A DNA stretch of 64,000 nucleotides from Gordonia sp. (in: high G+C Gram-positive bacteria) (GTDB lineage: Bacteria; Actinomycetota; Actinomycetes; Mycobacteriales; Mycobacteriaceae). This document shows, piece after piece, positions 55,228 to 64,000 of this stretch. The notes under the pieces were generated by a model. That model saw only the letters and a list, made by a program, of their open reading frames with translations. It was not told the origin of the DNA and made no database searches. The stretch lies in the NCBI RefSeq assembly GCF_020438995.1, contig NZ_JAGQTN010000275.1, positions 34,543 through 98,542 on the forward strand. Reading direction: 5' to 3'. A program made the position numbers and the translations under genes. The number at the start of each line of letters is the position of its first letter. The stretch's first letter is position 1.

Positions 55228-56772
55228 TCACCGGTGCAGAAACGGCTCGATGAGGCCGGGTGAGATCTCGGCGGCCAGTGCGCTTGCGTCGTCGCCGTGG
55301 ATGTCGACGATGCGGTAGGCCTCGGTGCCGGCGGCGCTGGCCGCGACCAGGGTGACCAGCCCCTGACGACGCTGGAACCACGACGCGCGTACCGACCAGC
55401 CGATGATGCCGTCGTCGTGCAGCAGGTAGCGTTGCCGGGCGGCTGTCGGCGGTGCGATCACGAGTGAGTGGTCGGTGAGCCGGTGGCCGAGGTTGCGATA
55501 GCGCAGTTCGCCGAGCGCGGCGCCCGCGCACGCCAGCACCACGAGGCCGGTGATGGCCACTGTGAGCGGTAGCCATCCCAGCGCCCACGCGATGAGCGGG
55601 ATCACTGATACGGCCAAGGCACTCGCGACGGTGCGGGTGATGCGGCGGCGCCGAGCGGCCGGTGGGTGCGGTTTCAGCGCTCCATGATCGCCAGGTCGAT
55701 CTGGAATGGTGTGTTGCGGCGGGAATTGGGCGGCATCACCGCCTGCTCCGAACACCGCCCGGCCGACGCGTCCGACCACTTCGGTGGGTGTCAGGGGCAG
55801 TAGTAGCGGCTGCTTGTCCGCACCGGTCGCGATGGCATGCAACCGGGCCCCTCGTAACGGCCGCATCAGCGGTGGCTCGTGAATGCGGATGCCGCGGATC
55901 CGCTTCTCATCCAGTGTCGTCGACGTGGTGGTGAGTAGGCCTCGTCGTATTCGGAGCGTGCCGTCGCGATGCCGGGACAGCAGGAAATGACCGAACTCGA
56001 ACAGGTAGGACAGCACCGACGCCGCGGCTCCGAAGACGATGACCGCGACTGCGATGCTCACTGTGAGAGATATCGACAGGTCGCTGGGCAGATCCCACGA
56101 CCCCGACCTTTCCTCGTCCGGCCGGGCGACTTCATAGGCCAGTCGCGCACCGATCATGAGAGCCGCCGCGGCGACGGTGAAGCCGAGGTTCGAGAACGCC
56201 GCGAAACGCAACCAGCGCGGTTCGAAACCGGCGAGGGGGACAGCGACGTCCGGGGCTTGGCCGTTATCGGGGCTGTCGGGGTCGGCGGTGTCGGGGGCGG
56301 CGGGTGTTCCGGTGGGCATGAGATAGTCGCGCAGCGCGATCGCGTATTGCTTGCGGACGCAGTACAGCACCACCGCTGACGACGACGCGTCGGCACCGGT
56401 TCTGATTGTCACCGTTTCCAGGCCGAGCACGCGGTTCAGCGGTGACGCGGTGGTCTCGACGCTGCGGATGCGGTCGCGGCGCGCGGTGGCCGCTTTGCGC
56501 CTGATCACGCCGCTGCGGACCCGGACGTGCTGGTCGGTGACCTGGTAGGTGGTGGCCAGCCATATCGGCACCGCGGCGACCACCGCGGCCAGTGCTCCCA
56601 CGACAATGGGCACGATGCCGGGAATGCCCAGGAAAAGACTGGCCAGGCCGACGACGACGCCGAGAAACTGGGGTACCCGCCCGGGCGTCTCCTCGAGCAT
56701 CATCCAGGCGGACAGACGATGCCAGTCGCCCGGGCCGTCGACCCGGGGTGTCTGCGGATCAGGTTGCGTCAC
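55228..56772 (-). CDS. PH-domain membrane protein, YdbT-like
   Basis: A 514-residue membrane protein with three bacterial PH (bPH2/DUF304) units: near 65-150 (TTYQVTDQHVRVRSGVIRRK), 255-340 (LLSRHRDGTLRIRRGLLTTT) and 430-510. Pairs of transmembrane helices separate them. Partner of the shorter protein encoded upstream; their counterparts in Bacillus (YdbT/YdbS) are linked to antimicrobial peptide resistance. GTG start at 56772, overlapping the preceding gene by 14 bp. Confidence 0.85.
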   Translation of the reverse strand: MTQPDPQTPRVDGPGDWHRLSAWMMLEETPGRVPQFLGVVVGLASLFLGIPGIVPIVVGALAAVVAAVPIWLATTYQVTDQHVRVRSGVIRRKAATARRDRIRSVETTASPLNRVLGLETVTIRTGADASSSAVVLYCVRKQYAIALRDYLMPTGTPAAPDTADPDSPDNGQAPDVAVPLAGFEPRWLRFAAFSNLGFTVAAAALMIGARLAYEVARPDEERSGSWDLPSDLSISLTVSIAVAVIVFGAAASVLSYLFEFGHFLLSRHRDGTLRIRRGLLTTTSTTLDEKRIRGIRIHEPPLMRPLRGARLHAIATGADKQPLLLPLTPTEVVGRVGRAVFGAGGDAAQFPPQHTIPDRPGDHGALKPHPPAARRRRITRTVASALAVSVIPLIAWALGWLPLTVAITGLVVLACAGAALGELRYRNLGHRLTDHSLVIAPPTAARQRYLLHDDGIIGWSVRASWFQRRQGLVTLVAASAAGTEAYRIVDIHGDDASALAAEISPGLIEPFLHR

Positions 56773-57274
56773 CGGTGTGCCTCGCAGTGGCGATGGTGAG
56801 GTCGGCGGCCACCTGCGCGGCGGCCGCCGCATCGAGTCCGGCGATCCGGATGGTGCCGGCGGACGACGCGGTCGTCACGGTCACCGTGGCCAGTTTCAGG
56901 AGTTGTTCGAGCGGACCCGCTTCGGTGTCGACCACCTGGATTCGGGCGATCGGGATGATCACGGCGTGTCGGTTGAACCAGCCGGACTGGGTATAGACGG
57001 CGTCGGCGGACACCTCCCACCGATGGAATCGGTACCGCCACGCGGGCACCACCGCGACGAAGAAGGCGAGAACCAGGACCGCGGCAGCCAGCGTCAGGAT
57101 CGGTATCCACCAGAACTCACCGGAGAATGCCGCCGCGATCAGCGCGCCGATCGCCACCGGCGCGGCAACGATCAGCGGAACGATCCGCCACAGAGTCTTG
57201 GCCCGCGGATCGACCCGGTGGGCCGGTTCCCGCAGGCTCGGGTGCACCGGGGATGTCGGTGTGGTTTCCATCAC
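56759..57274 (-). CDS. PH-domain membrane protein, YdbS-like
   Basis: 171 residues with two transmembrane helices (about 33-52 and 57-78) and one bPH2 domain (WEVSADAVYTQSGWFNRHAV then IIPIARIQVVDTEAGPLEQL). First gene of the pair; translationally coupled to the longer partner. Confidence 0.85.
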   Translation of the reverse strand: MMETTPTSPVHPSLREPAHRVDPRAKTLWRIVPLIVAAPVAIGALIAAAFSGEFWWIPILTLAAAVLVLAFFVAVVPAWRYRFHRWEVSADAVYTQSGWFNRHAVIIPIARIQVVDTEAGPLEQLLKLATVTVTTASSAGTIRIAGLDAAAAAQVAADLTIATARHTGDAT

Positions 57275-57358
57275 ACACCATTATGGCGTCAGGAAGGGCG
57301 ACTCCCGTGTCGCCCGTAGGGATGATCCCGCACGACCCCGACGCCCAGATTCGTCCTA

Positions 57359-57400
57359 CATGGCGTTCCGTGAGGCACTATTCCATCGCGGAACGCCATG
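57359..57400 (-). terminator. Hairpin terminator after the SDR operon
   Basis: Arms CATGGCGTTCCG and CGGAACGCCATG (12 bp, perfect), 18-nt loop, 20 bp beyond the SDR stop. Confidence 0.65.
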
Positions 57401-57419
57401 TCACCGGAAATTGTCCGGG

Positions 57420-58181
57420 TCAGCTGATGGTGATGCCGCCGTCTACGGGGATGGTCTGGCCGACTACGTAGCCGGCGGCGGGGGAGGCGAGCCAGATGGC
57501 GGTGGCGGCCAACTCCTCGGGGTCGCCGGTGCGTTGAAGGACGATGCGGGTGTTCTGGGCTTCGAGGTAGCCGGGCGGGTAGGCGTCGGTCATCTCGCTG
57601 GCGAAGAAGCCGGGGGCGATCGCGTTGACGCGGATGCCCTTCCGGTGTCCCCACTGCTGGGCCAGGTCGCGGGTCAGGCCGATCACGCCGGCCTTGCTGG
57701 AGGCGTACGCGGCCTGCGGGAGGCCGGCGGTTGTGATGCCCAGGACGCTGGCGATGTTGACGATCGCGCTGCCCGGCTTCATGATTCGGCCGCACGACTG
57801 GGCCATCCAGTAGCTGCCGTTCAGGTTCAGGTCGACGACCTGCCGGAACTGGTCGGGGGTTTCGCGGGTCGCCGGCACCGCGGTGCCCACGCCGGCGTTG
57901 TTGATCAGGATGTCGACGTGGCCGAACTCGGCCATCGCGGCGTCGACGACGGCCTGGCACTGCTCGGGATCGGTCACATCGGTCTGCACCGGCAGAGCCT
58001 TGCGGCCGGCGGCCTCGACGAGTTTGGCGGTGTCGGCGAGCTTCTCGACGCGCCGGGCGGCGAGCACCACGTCGGCGCCGGCCTCGGCGAATCCCTTCGC
58101 GAACGCGACGCCGAGACCCGACGAGGCGCCGGTCACGATCACGACCTTGTCGGTGAGGGAGAACCTGTCCAGAATTGTCAT
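57420..58181 (-). CDS. Short-chain dehydrogenase/reductase
   Basis: A 253-residue classical SDR: nucleotide motif TGASSGLG at 18-25, NNAG, catalytic Ser in IASVLG, YASSK, and C-terminal VVGQTIPVDGG. NAD(P)-dependent oxidation or reduction of an alcohol/ketone, perhaps a 3-hydroxyacyl-CoA given the acyl-CoA dehydrogenase 31 bp upstream in the same transcript. Confidence 0.9.
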   Translation of the reverse strand: MTILDRFSLTDKVVIVTGASSGLGVAFAKGFAEAGADVVLAARRVEKLADTAKLVEAAGRKALPVQTDVTDPEQCQAVVDAAMAEFGHVDILINNAGVGTAVPATRETPDQFRQVVDLNLNGSYWMAQSCGRIMKPGSAIVNIASVLGITTAGLPQAAYASSKAGVIGLTRDLAQQWGHRKGIRVNAIAPGFFASEMTDAYPPGYLEAQNTRIVLQRTGDPEELAATAIWLASPAAGYVVGQTIPVDGGITIS

Positions 58182-58212
58182 TGTGTCGGTTGACCTTTCG
58201 GGGTGTGGTGGA

Positions 58213-59994
58213 TCAGAACCAGTCGGGTGAGGCGTCGAGGGTGGTGCGGTCTCCCGCGGCCACCAGATCGAACATCGGTCCCGTCTTGGGCAGCTCGTAC
58301 CTGAAGAAGTATTGCGTCGCGGCTCGCTTGCCGTCGTAGAAATCGCCTTCTTTGCCCGCGGCGGCAAGGAATTGTTCCAGCCACAGCCAGGCCAGGACGG
58401 TGTGTCCGGTGGCCTCCAGGAACGCGGTGGCGTTGGCGAGCGCGACGGCAGGATCGCCGGCGGCCCACGCGGCCATGACGGTGGCGGGGATCCGGTCGGC
58501 GCTGGCGCGCAGCGTGGCGGCGTAACCGGCGGCGTCGCCTCCGGCGGCGGTGGCCCGCTCGATGGTCTCGGTGATGGTCTCGACCAGCGCCCGCAGCCCG
58601 GCGCCACCCTTCATCGTGAACTTGCGGCCCAGCAGGTCGATGGCCTGCACACCGTGCGTGCCCTCGTGAATCGGGTTGAGCCGGTTGTCGCGGTAGCACT
58701 GCTCGACGTCGAACTCCTTGGTGTACCCGTAGCCGCCGAGCACCTGGATCGCCAGATCGTTGGCGGTCAGGCACCACTGCGACGGCCAGCTCTTACTGAT
58801 CGGCGTGATGACGTCGAGAAGCAGTGCGGCACGGGCGCGTTCGTCGTCATCGGTGGCGGTCGCGGCGCGGTCGACCAGGGTCGACGACCAAAGTCCTAGC
58901 GCCAGACCGCCTTCCACGTACGACTTCTGCGCCAGCAGCATCCGCTTGACGTCGGGATGTTCGATGATCGCCACTGGCTTGGACGCGGGATCCTTCGAGT
59001 CGACGGGACGGCCCTGCACGCGGGTCTTGGCGTACTCCAGCGACTGCAGGTAGCCGGCGTAACCGATTGCGGTGGCCAGGAATCCGACCCCGATCCGGGC
59101 CTCGTTCATCATGTGGAACATGTAGAACAGCCCCTTGTGCTCCTCACCCACGAGGTAGCCGACCGCACCGGATTCGTCGCCGACGGGGAAGGTGCCGTCA
59201 CCGAAGTTGAGCAGGGTGTTGGTGGTGCCGCGCTGGCCCATCTTGTGATTCAGGCCCACCAGAGCGACGTCGTTGCGGGTGCCGTCTTGCAGGACCTTCG
59301 GCACGATGAACAGCGAGATGCCCTTGACACCCGGTCCGCCGCCCGGCGCCTTGGCCAGCACCAGATGCACGATGTTCTCGCCGAGTTCGTGATCGCCGGC
59401 CGAGATCCACATCTTGGTGCCCGACACCCGGTAGGTGCCGTCGCCGACGGGGGTGGCCTTGGTGGTGATGTCCGACAGCGACGATCCGGCGCCCGGCTCC
59501 GACAGGCACATCGTGCCGAAGTAGCGGCCTTCGAGCATCGGGCGCACCCACGTGTCGATCTGCTCGGGGGTGCCGTACTCGGCGAGCAGGTTGGCGTTGC
59601 CGACGGTCAGGAACGTGTACGACGACATCGCCGGGTTGGCGGCCTGGAACCAGGTCATCGCCGCCTGGTGGACGGTGGAGGGCAGGCTGCCGCCGTCGAG
59701 TTCCTCACCGAACGGTCCGGCGATCAGTCCGGCGGCGAGGAACTCGCGTACGCCGTCGGCGGTGGCGTCGGGCAGGACCACCTTGCCGTCGTCGCCGACA
59801 TAGGGCTCGTTCTGGTCCAGGAGCTTGTTGAACGGCGCGTACTTCTTGATCGCGATGTCCTGCGCCAGGTCCAGGACGGCGTCGAAGGTGTCCTTCGAGT
59901 GGTCGGCGTAGCGCTGCGCCTTGGTGAACTGCTCGACATCGAGCCACTCGTACAGCAGGAAGTCGAGGTCGCGGCGGGAGATCGGGTCGGCCAT
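58213..59994 (-). CDS. Acyl-CoA dehydrogenase, long (DmdC/FadE5-like)
   Basis: A 593-residue FAD enzyme. N-terminal lid domain (ADPISRRDLDFLLYEWLDVE), then MCLSEPGAGSSLSD for FAD/substrate, QVLGGYGYTKEFDVEQCYRD for the FAD region, and an extra C-terminal helical domain. The approximately 590-residue class includes FadE5 and the 3-methylmercaptopropionyl-CoA dehydrogenase DmdC; the substrate cannot be fixed here. Transcribed away from a TetR gene with a palindrome between them. Confidence 0.9.
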   Translation of the reverse strand: MADPISRRDLDFLLYEWLDVEQFTKAQRYADHSKDTFDAVLDLAQDIAIKKYAPFNKLLDQNEPYVGDDGKVVLPDATADGVREFLAAGLIAGPFGEELDGGSLPSTVHQAAMTWFQAANPAMSSYTFLTVGNANLLAEYGTPEQIDTWVRPMLEGRYFGTMCLSEPGAGSSLSDITTKATPVGDGTYRVSGTKMWISAGDHELGENIVHLVLAKAPGGGPGVKGISLFIVPKVLQDGTRNDVALVGLNHKMGQRGTTNTLLNFGDGTFPVGDESGAVGYLVGEEHKGLFYMFHMMNEARIGVGFLATAIGYAGYLQSLEYAKTRVQGRPVDSKDPASKPVAIIEHPDVKRMLLAQKSYVEGGLALGLWSSTLVDRAATATDDDERARAALLLDVITPISKSWPSQWCLTANDLAIQVLGGYGYTKEFDVEQCYRDNRLNPIHEGTHGVQAIDLLGRKFTMKGGAGLRALVETITETIERATAAGGDAAGYAATLRASADRIPATVMAAWAAGDPAVALANATAFLEATGHTVLAWLWLEQFLAAAGKEGDFYDGKRAATQYFFRYELPKTGPMFDLVAAGDRTTLDASPDWF

Positions 59995-60026
59995 GAAAAC
60001 TCTCCTCGGGAGGATCTTGCGTCAAC

Positions 60027-60059
60027 TAAGCGATCGCTCATAAAATGAGCACTCGCTTA
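60027..60059. promoter_or_regulatory. Palindromic operator between acyl-CoA dehydrogenase and tetR
   Basis: Interrupted palindrome: TAAGCGA (60027-60033) and TCGCTTA (60053-60059) outside, CTCAT and ATGAG inside, centred at 60043. Position and form suit autoregulation by the neighbouring TetR and control of the dehydrogenase-SDR operon. Confidence 0.65.
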
Positions 60060-60133
60060 TGATGCACCTCACGACGGCTCCGGTCAATCACGACCCGGAC
60101 GCAAGGTGCGCGTGGATCGCCGAGGGAGGCGCG

Positions 60134-60748
60134 ATGGGACAGCTCGACGTGGAGGCCGCGTATGCGGCGCCGCTGGTTTCGGACTCGCCGGCGGCCACCA
60201 GGATGCGCCGGGCCGCGGTGGAGATGTTCGCCCGCGACGGCTTCGGCGGTACGTCGACCCGGCAGATCGCCAAACATCTCAACCTGAGCCCGGCCGCGAT
60301 GTACCCGCACTACAAGTCCAAGGAAGAGCTGCTGTACGCGATCGCGGTAGACGGGCACGGGCAGATCCTGGACGAGTTGCGCTCGGTTGATGCGGATACA
60401 GCAGGGGGTCCCGAGCAACGTCTGCAAGCGGTGGTCGCCGCGTTCGCCTGCTGGCAGGCCCGCCACCACGAACACGCCAAGGTGGTGCAGTACGAGTTGC
60501 ACGCGCTGGCGCCCGAGCACTACCGGGTCGTGGCCGCGATGCGCCGAGACACCGTCGACATCATCGAAACTATTGTCCGGCAAGGAATCCGGGACGGGGT
60601 GTTCACCGTCGAGCATCCTGACGACGCGGTACTGGCCATCTCTTCCCTCTGCGTCGACGTCTGCCGTTGGTTCCCGAGCCGGACTCACTCAGATCCGGTC
60701 GCGCTCGGCACCGCTTACGCGGAGCTTGCCCTGCGCATGGTGACGTGA
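60134..60748 (+). CDS. TetR-family regulator
   Basis: A 204-residue regulator with helix-turn-helix GGTSTRQIAKHLNLSPAAMY and Y-x-H-Y in the following helix, like acyl-CoA-responsive FadR/KstR-type proteins. Start: ATG at 60134 with GGAGG seven bases upstream; the frame from 60059 overlaps the operator and is unlikely. Probably represses the divergent acyl-CoA dehydrogenase operon. Confidence 0.88.
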   Translation: MGQLDVEAAYAAPLVSDSPAATRMRRAAVEMFARDGFGGTSTRQIAKHLNLSPAAMYPHYKSKEELLYAIAVDGHGQILDELRSVDADTAGGPEQRLQAVVAAFACWQARHHEHAKVVQYELHALAPEHYRVVAAMRRDTVDIIETIVRQGIRDGVFTVEHPDDAVLAISSLCVDVCRWFPSRTHSDPVALGTAYAELALRMVT

Positions 60749-60827
60749 CCGGACAAAAACCGCCCCCCACAGGTCCGACGCTCGCGATAGGGCATCGAGC
60801 ACGCCGTGACGGGCGGTTCTTGTCGGT
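60748..60827 (+). terminator. Possible terminator with a long loop
   Basis: ACCGGACAAAAACCGCC (60748-60764) pairs imperfectly with GGCGGTTCTTGTCGGT (60812-60827), one bulge and one mismatch, loop 47 nt. Confidence 0.35.
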
Positions 60828-60839
60828 ACAGTCGCAAGT

Positions 60840-62111
60840 ATGCAGATCAGGGGAGTGGACCCGGCGTCGGTCGTGGATAAGCTGCGCGATCCGGGACTGA
60901 TGGACAAGCTGCGGCGGCGCGAGATCATCTACCTGATCGCACCGTCGGGGTACCCCAATTACGGGGATGAGCTGATCGCCCGCGCCTGGCTGCGGTACCT
61001 CTCCAAGGAACGGCCTCGGGCGACGGTGGTGCTGGACTGCCATTCACCCGGTCAGGCGACGCTGCTGTTCCGGGGCATCCATCCGCGCACGATCTTCGTC
61101 GACACGATCTGGAAGCTCACCGTGCACGCCGGCGGATTGTCGGGGGATGTGGACGGTACCGACGGCCTCGATCCGGACCGACCGTGGGAATGGGTGGCGT
61201 CGGCAGCCACCGAGTTCGGGCACGCGCCGGGCCTGGCCGAAGGCGTCGACCTGTTTCGGCGGGCGGCGTCGGTGCACCTGCTCGGCGGCGGTTACGTTAA
61301 CAACGTGTGGCCCTACCAGGTTTCGCTGGTGTCGGCGGCCGCCGCGCTCGCCCGATCCACCGGCGCACGTGCGTACGCGACCGGGCTGGGACTGATGCCG
61401 ACCGTCGACGAGCCTGCGCTGGCGGCGCTGCGCGATGCGGCGGGTGCTTTCAGCCTGTTCGACGTGCGGGACACCGCGTCGGCGGCGGCACTGGGCGACG
61501 ACGCACGACTCGGCGGCGACGACGCCTGGCTCGCGTGGGGTGAACGGCGACTGCTCAGCCGACGGCCCAAACCCGTGTCCGGCGGGGTCACGCTGTGTAT
61601 CCAGGCCGATCTCACCGACGATTTTGCGGCCTTCGGGCAGACCGGCGTCGATGCCCTCGCCGAGGTGGTGCGCCGTACGCTCGACTCCTGGGACGTGCCC
61701 GGGTCGGCAGTGACCGTGGTGGAAGGTATTCCGGGTAAGGACATGACAGTTCCGGTGAAACTCGCTGACCGACTTAAGGGTTCGACGTCGGTGTCGTTCC
61801 TCGACATCTGGCGGCGCGGGCTGCCCGCCGGGCGTGGCGACACCTGGATCAGCACCCGCTTCCACCCGCACCTGATCGCCGCTGCGGCAGGCGATTCCGG
61901 TGTCGCACTGGTGCCCCGGCCCGACTACTACGCCACCAAACACTCCTCGCTCGCCGACATCGGTTCCCGTTGGACGATCGCCGACGACCCCGAACAGATC
62001 CCGGACCGGCCCACCGCCGGCGGTTTCACCGCCGCCGACCGCCTCCGCGCCGTAGACGCCAAACGCGCGTTGGCGGCGGAATTGTACGGCCGCAAACGGA
62101 TTCGGGGTTAG
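60840..62111 (+). CDS. Polysaccharide pyruvyl transferase-family protein
   Basis: A 423-residue protein of PF04230 (CsaB/ExoV-like): IAPSGYPNYGDELIARAWLR near the N terminus, HLLGGGYVNN in the middle and STRFHPHLIAAAAGD near the end. Members add ketal pyruvate to cell-surface sugars. In mycolata similar proteins are conserved singletons with unproven substrate. Followed by repeat copy 3. Confidence 0.85.
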   Translation: MQIRGVDPASVVDKLRDPGLMDKLRRREIIYLIAPSGYPNYGDELIARAWLRYLSKERPRATVVLDCHSPGQATLLFRGIHPRTIFVDTIWKLTVHAGGLSGDVDGTDGLDPDRPWEWVASAATEFGHAPGLAEGVDLFRRAASVHLLGGGYVNNVWPYQVSLVSAAAALARSTGARAYATGLGLMPTVDEPALAALRDAAGAFSLFDVRDTASAAALGDDARLGGDDAWLAWGERRLLSRRPKPVSGGVTLCIQADLTDDFAAFGQTGVDALAEVVRRTLDSWDVPGSAVTVVEGIPGKDMTVPVKLADRLKGSTSVSFLDIWRRGLPAGRGDTWISTRFHPHLIAAAAGDSGVALVPRPDYYATKHSSLADIGSRWTIADDPEQIPDRPTAGGFTAADRLRAVDAKRALAAELYGRKRIRG

Positions 62112-62147
62112 CGGCGAGTTCGAGGTGGGTGCGTGAGGTGTCGAAAG

Positions 62148-62462
62148 GTCACCTGACCCAACGCGTCCCTCGCTCCTGCGTCGCGTCGGCCTCAGGGATC
62201 AAGATGGTGGTTTGATCGTGTGTCGCGTCGGGCTTGGGGTCGAGATGGTGGTTTGATCGTGTGTCGCGTCGGGCTTGGGGTCGAGATGGTGGTTAGTTTC
62301 TGTGTTGTGTCGCCTCGGGGGTCAGGATGGTGGCCGGATTCTGTGCGCTTTGACTTCGGGTTCGAGGTGGTGGTTGCGTTGGAACGGTTTTGGGGTGGGG
62401 GACGCTTCTTGATCCCTGAGGGCGATGCGAGGAACGAGCGAGCGTCTCGAAGGGTCCGGTGA
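62148..62462. repeat. Interspersed inverted-arm repeat, copy 3
   Basis: Left arm 62148-62203 (GTCACCTGACCC ... CCTCAGGGATCAAG) and right arm 62408-62462 (CTTGATCCCTGAGG ... GGGTCCGGTGA). The interior has GATGGTGGTT at 62203, 62244 and 62285, a 41-bp period, then a diverged stretch. It lies between two convergent genes. The 30 bp before the left arm resemble those before copy 2. Confidence 0.85.
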
Positions 62463-62472
62463 GGTGAGGCTC

Positions 62473-63636
62473 TCAACGGGTGAACCGGGCTAGCCGGGAG
62501 ATACCTTCGGCCAGTTCAGATTTGCCGACCGAATAGGAGAGGCGGACGAACCGCTCCGCTCCGGCGACGCCGAAATCCTTTCCGGGAGTGAGGGCCACGT
62601 GTGCCTCGGTGAGGGCGCGGTCGCAGAACTCGGAGGCGGTCATGCCGGTGGAACCCACGTCGATGTAAACGTAGAACGCACCGTCGGGGACGACCGGGAC
62701 GTCGAGCCCGATCTCGGCCAGGCCGTCGAGGACGAGTTTGCGGCGCTCCCGGAACTCCGTGCGACGCGCCTCGGCGACGGCCAGCGACTCGGGGGAGAAA
62801 CACGTCAGCGCCGCGAATTGTGACGGCGTGGGTGGGCATATGTAGTAGTTCTGCTCCAGCCGCTCGAACACCTCCACGAGGCCGTCGGGAACGATCGCCC
62901 AGCCCAGCCGCCACCCGGTCAACCCGAAGTATTTCGAAAAGCTGTTGATCACAATCGCTTCCGGGTCGGAGGCGAGTACGCTGCGCGGTGGCAGCCCGCC
63001 ATCTCCGTCGGCCAGGCCGAGGTAGATCTCATCGATGATCCGCCAGCCTCCGCGGGAGCGGGCGACGTCACAGATCGCGGCCAGCTCGTCCGCGGGTACC
63101 GATGTTCCGGTCGGATTGGACGGCGACGCCACCATCACGCCCCGCGTCGCCTCCGACCACGCCGTCGATACGCCGTCCGCGGTGAGCTGGAACCTGTCGG
63201 CCGCGGTGGTCGGGATCAATCGCACCGTGCCGCCGAAACTTTCGGCGAACTGCCGGTTGCACGGATACGACGGATCGGCGATCAGCACCTCGTCGCCCGG
63301 GTCGACGAGCGCCGCGCACGCCATCAGCAGTGCTGCCGACGCACCCGACGTGACCACCACCCGCCGCGCCGGCACCTCACACCGGAAATGTTCGGAGTAG
63401 AACCGGGCGATTGCCTCCCGCAACGCGGGCAACCCGAGGGCGTCGGTGTAGGGGAGCGGCCGGCCGTCGCACAGCTCACGCGCGGCGGCCAGGAACTCCG
63501 GCGGTGCCCCGAAGTCGGGTTCGCCGATGTTGAACCGGATCACGTCGTGTCCGTCGGCGATCAGTTCGGCCGCCCGCCGCCCGTACTCCATCGCATAGAA
63601 CGGACTGATCGCCGAGGCACGACGCGAAATCCTCAT
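62473..63636 (-). CDS. Pyridoxal-phosphate aminotransferase, class I/II
   Basis: A 387-residue fold-type I aminotransferase. The N terminus has FNIGEPDFGAPPEF, the middle ASPSNPTGTSVPADEL, the PLP lysine lies in NSFSKYFGLTGWRLGW, and a C-terminal Arg in ERFVRLSYSVG binds the substrate carboxylate. Amino acid specificity unknown (aspartate/aromatic type likely). Confidence 0.9.
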   Translation of the reverse strand: MRISRRASAISPFYAMEYGRRAAELIADGHDVIRFNIGEPDFGAPPEFLAAARELCDGRPLPYTDALGLPALREAIARFYSEHFRCEVPARRVVVTSGASAALLMACAALVDPGDEVLIADPSYPCNRQFAESFGGTVRLIPTTAADRFQLTADGVSTAWSEATRGVMVASPSNPTGTSVPADELAAICDVARSRGGWRIIDEIYLGLADGDGGLPPRSVLASDPEAIVINSFSKYFGLTGWRLGWAIVPDGLVEVFERLEQNYYICPPTPSQFAALTCFSPESLAVAEARRTEFRERRKLVLDGLAEIGLDVPVVPDGAFYVYIDVGSTGMTASEFCDRALTEAHVALTPGKDFGVAGAERFVRLSYSVGKSELAEGISRLARFTR

Positions 63637-63733
63637 GCGGGCGATTGTGTCAGGTCGGGGCCGTACCCTGATTTAACCCCCAAACCCGCGTCTCAGGGTG
63701 TTGCCGGCGGCGGCGTACCGGCATCGTGGAGTC

Positions 63734-63925
63734 ATGAACACATCAACGCAATTCAACACATCCACCGGTGGTGGCCTGGGCTTCTGGAAGATCCTCGCCA
63801 TCATCGCCGTCATCCTCATCGCCTGCGCGGTGATCGTCCCGATCCTCAAGGGGCTGTTCTGGGTCGCGCTCATCGGACTCGCCCTGTACGGCGGATTCAT
63901 GCTCTTCGGCAAGTCCGGTCAGTAG
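63734..63925 (+). CDS. Small membrane protein (63 aa)
   Basis: Begins MNTSTQFNTSTGGGLGFWKI and has two hydrophobic segments (about 19-38 and 41-58). GGAG precedes the ATG at 63734. No family recognised; 34 bp before a GlsB-like gene, with which it may form an operon. Confidence 0.65.
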   Translation: MNTSTQFNTSTGGGLGFWKILAIIAVILIACAVIVPILKGLFWVALIGLALYGGFMLFGKSGQ

Positions 63926-63959
63926 CATCGGGACAACCGACTCTTGGAGGTAGGCACGT

Positions 63960-64000
63960 ATGTTGGCACTGGGATTCTTCGGCTGGATCATCATCGGCGG
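63960..64000 (+). CDS. GlsB/YeaQ/YmgE-family membrane protein (partial, cut by window end)
   Basis: ATG at 63960 with GGAGGT upstream. The visible start MLALGFFGWIIIGG matches the conserved beginning of GlsB/YeaQ/YmgE stress-linked small membrane proteins. The rest lies beyond the window. Confidence 0.6.
   Translation, partial: MLALGFFGWIIIG

Overview
The window is high-GC actinobacterial DNA with no rRNA, tRNA or CRISPR array that I can recognise. Gene content and order point to a mycolic-acid-containing member of the Mycobacteriales, most likely Gordonia or a close relative. The evidence is mtrA-mtrB-lpqB, an Ag85-type mycolyltransferase-like protein, a WS/DGAT homologue, DesA3-type desaturases, WXG100 (ESX) proteins and an IdeR/DtxR-type iron box. 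The genus is inferred. Long stretches follow the order seen in Mycobacterium tuberculosis: infA-rpmJ-rpsM-rpsK-rpsD-rpoA-rplQ-truA, and the sahH-tmk-mtrAB-lpqB-comF-hpf-secA1 to desA3-rsgA-aroA block.

Layout. 0-4.3 kb: a sulfonate/taurine-type ABC importer (ssuBCA-like), a SIMPL-domain lipoprotein and a small holin-like membrane protein. 4.4-9.5 kb: a ribosomal protein/RNA polymerase alpha operon from a clear promoter through infA to truA. L17 carries an extra C-terminal domain, and truA probably starts at a CTG. 9.5-20 kb: an accessory region with lower-GC patches. It holds five very small genes (31-43 codons), three paralogous GNAT-like proteins, a heterodimeric ABC exporter, an Ag85-like secreted esterase, an alpha/beta hydrolase with a decayed copy of its own 3' end, and one strong iron box. 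20-23.7 kb: ESX substrates (a WXG100 pair, an EspC-like protein, a Pro/Ala-rich partner, two YbaB-like proteins) without secretion machinery. 23.8-28.6 kb: a CDF transporter, an APC permease, ahcY and tmk. 28.7-41.2 kb: mtrA-mtrB-lpqB, comF, hpf and secA, interrupted by a caspase-ATPase-WD40 gene. 41.3-48.7 kb: lipid genes (Rv3235-like, WS/DGAT, DUF6912-like, ferredoxin reductase, two desaturases). The reductase and first desaturase share one palindromic operator design. 48.7-64 kb: nitroreductase, rsgA, aroA, a VOC protein, an NCS2 permease with an added C-terminal repeat domain, two TetR regulators, PH-domain membrane proteins, an SDR, an acyl-CoA dehydrogenase, a polysaccharide pyruvyl transferase-like protein, an aminotransferase and two small membrane proteins, the last cut by the window end.

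The most promising undescribed system is the 9.7-19.8 kb block. Small peptides with a hydrophobic/amphipathic centre and a Gly/Ser-rich C terminus lie beside GNAT paralogues. On the minus strand one apparent transcription unit runs iron box - peptide - peptide - terminator - ABC exporter (two subunits) - mycolyltransferase-like esterase. I propose an iron-regulated exported peptide system. The peptides may be acylated by the GNATs or O-mycoloylated by the esterase, in the manner of the PorA/PorH peptides of Corynebacterium. This is inference and needs testing.

Three copies of one interspersed element (1-194, 50342-50595, 62148-62462) have long inverted arms around variable interiors, two of them with 41-42 bp tandem repeats. 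Several intergenic regions carry near-perfect hairpins with 13-25 bp arms that I interpret as terminators.
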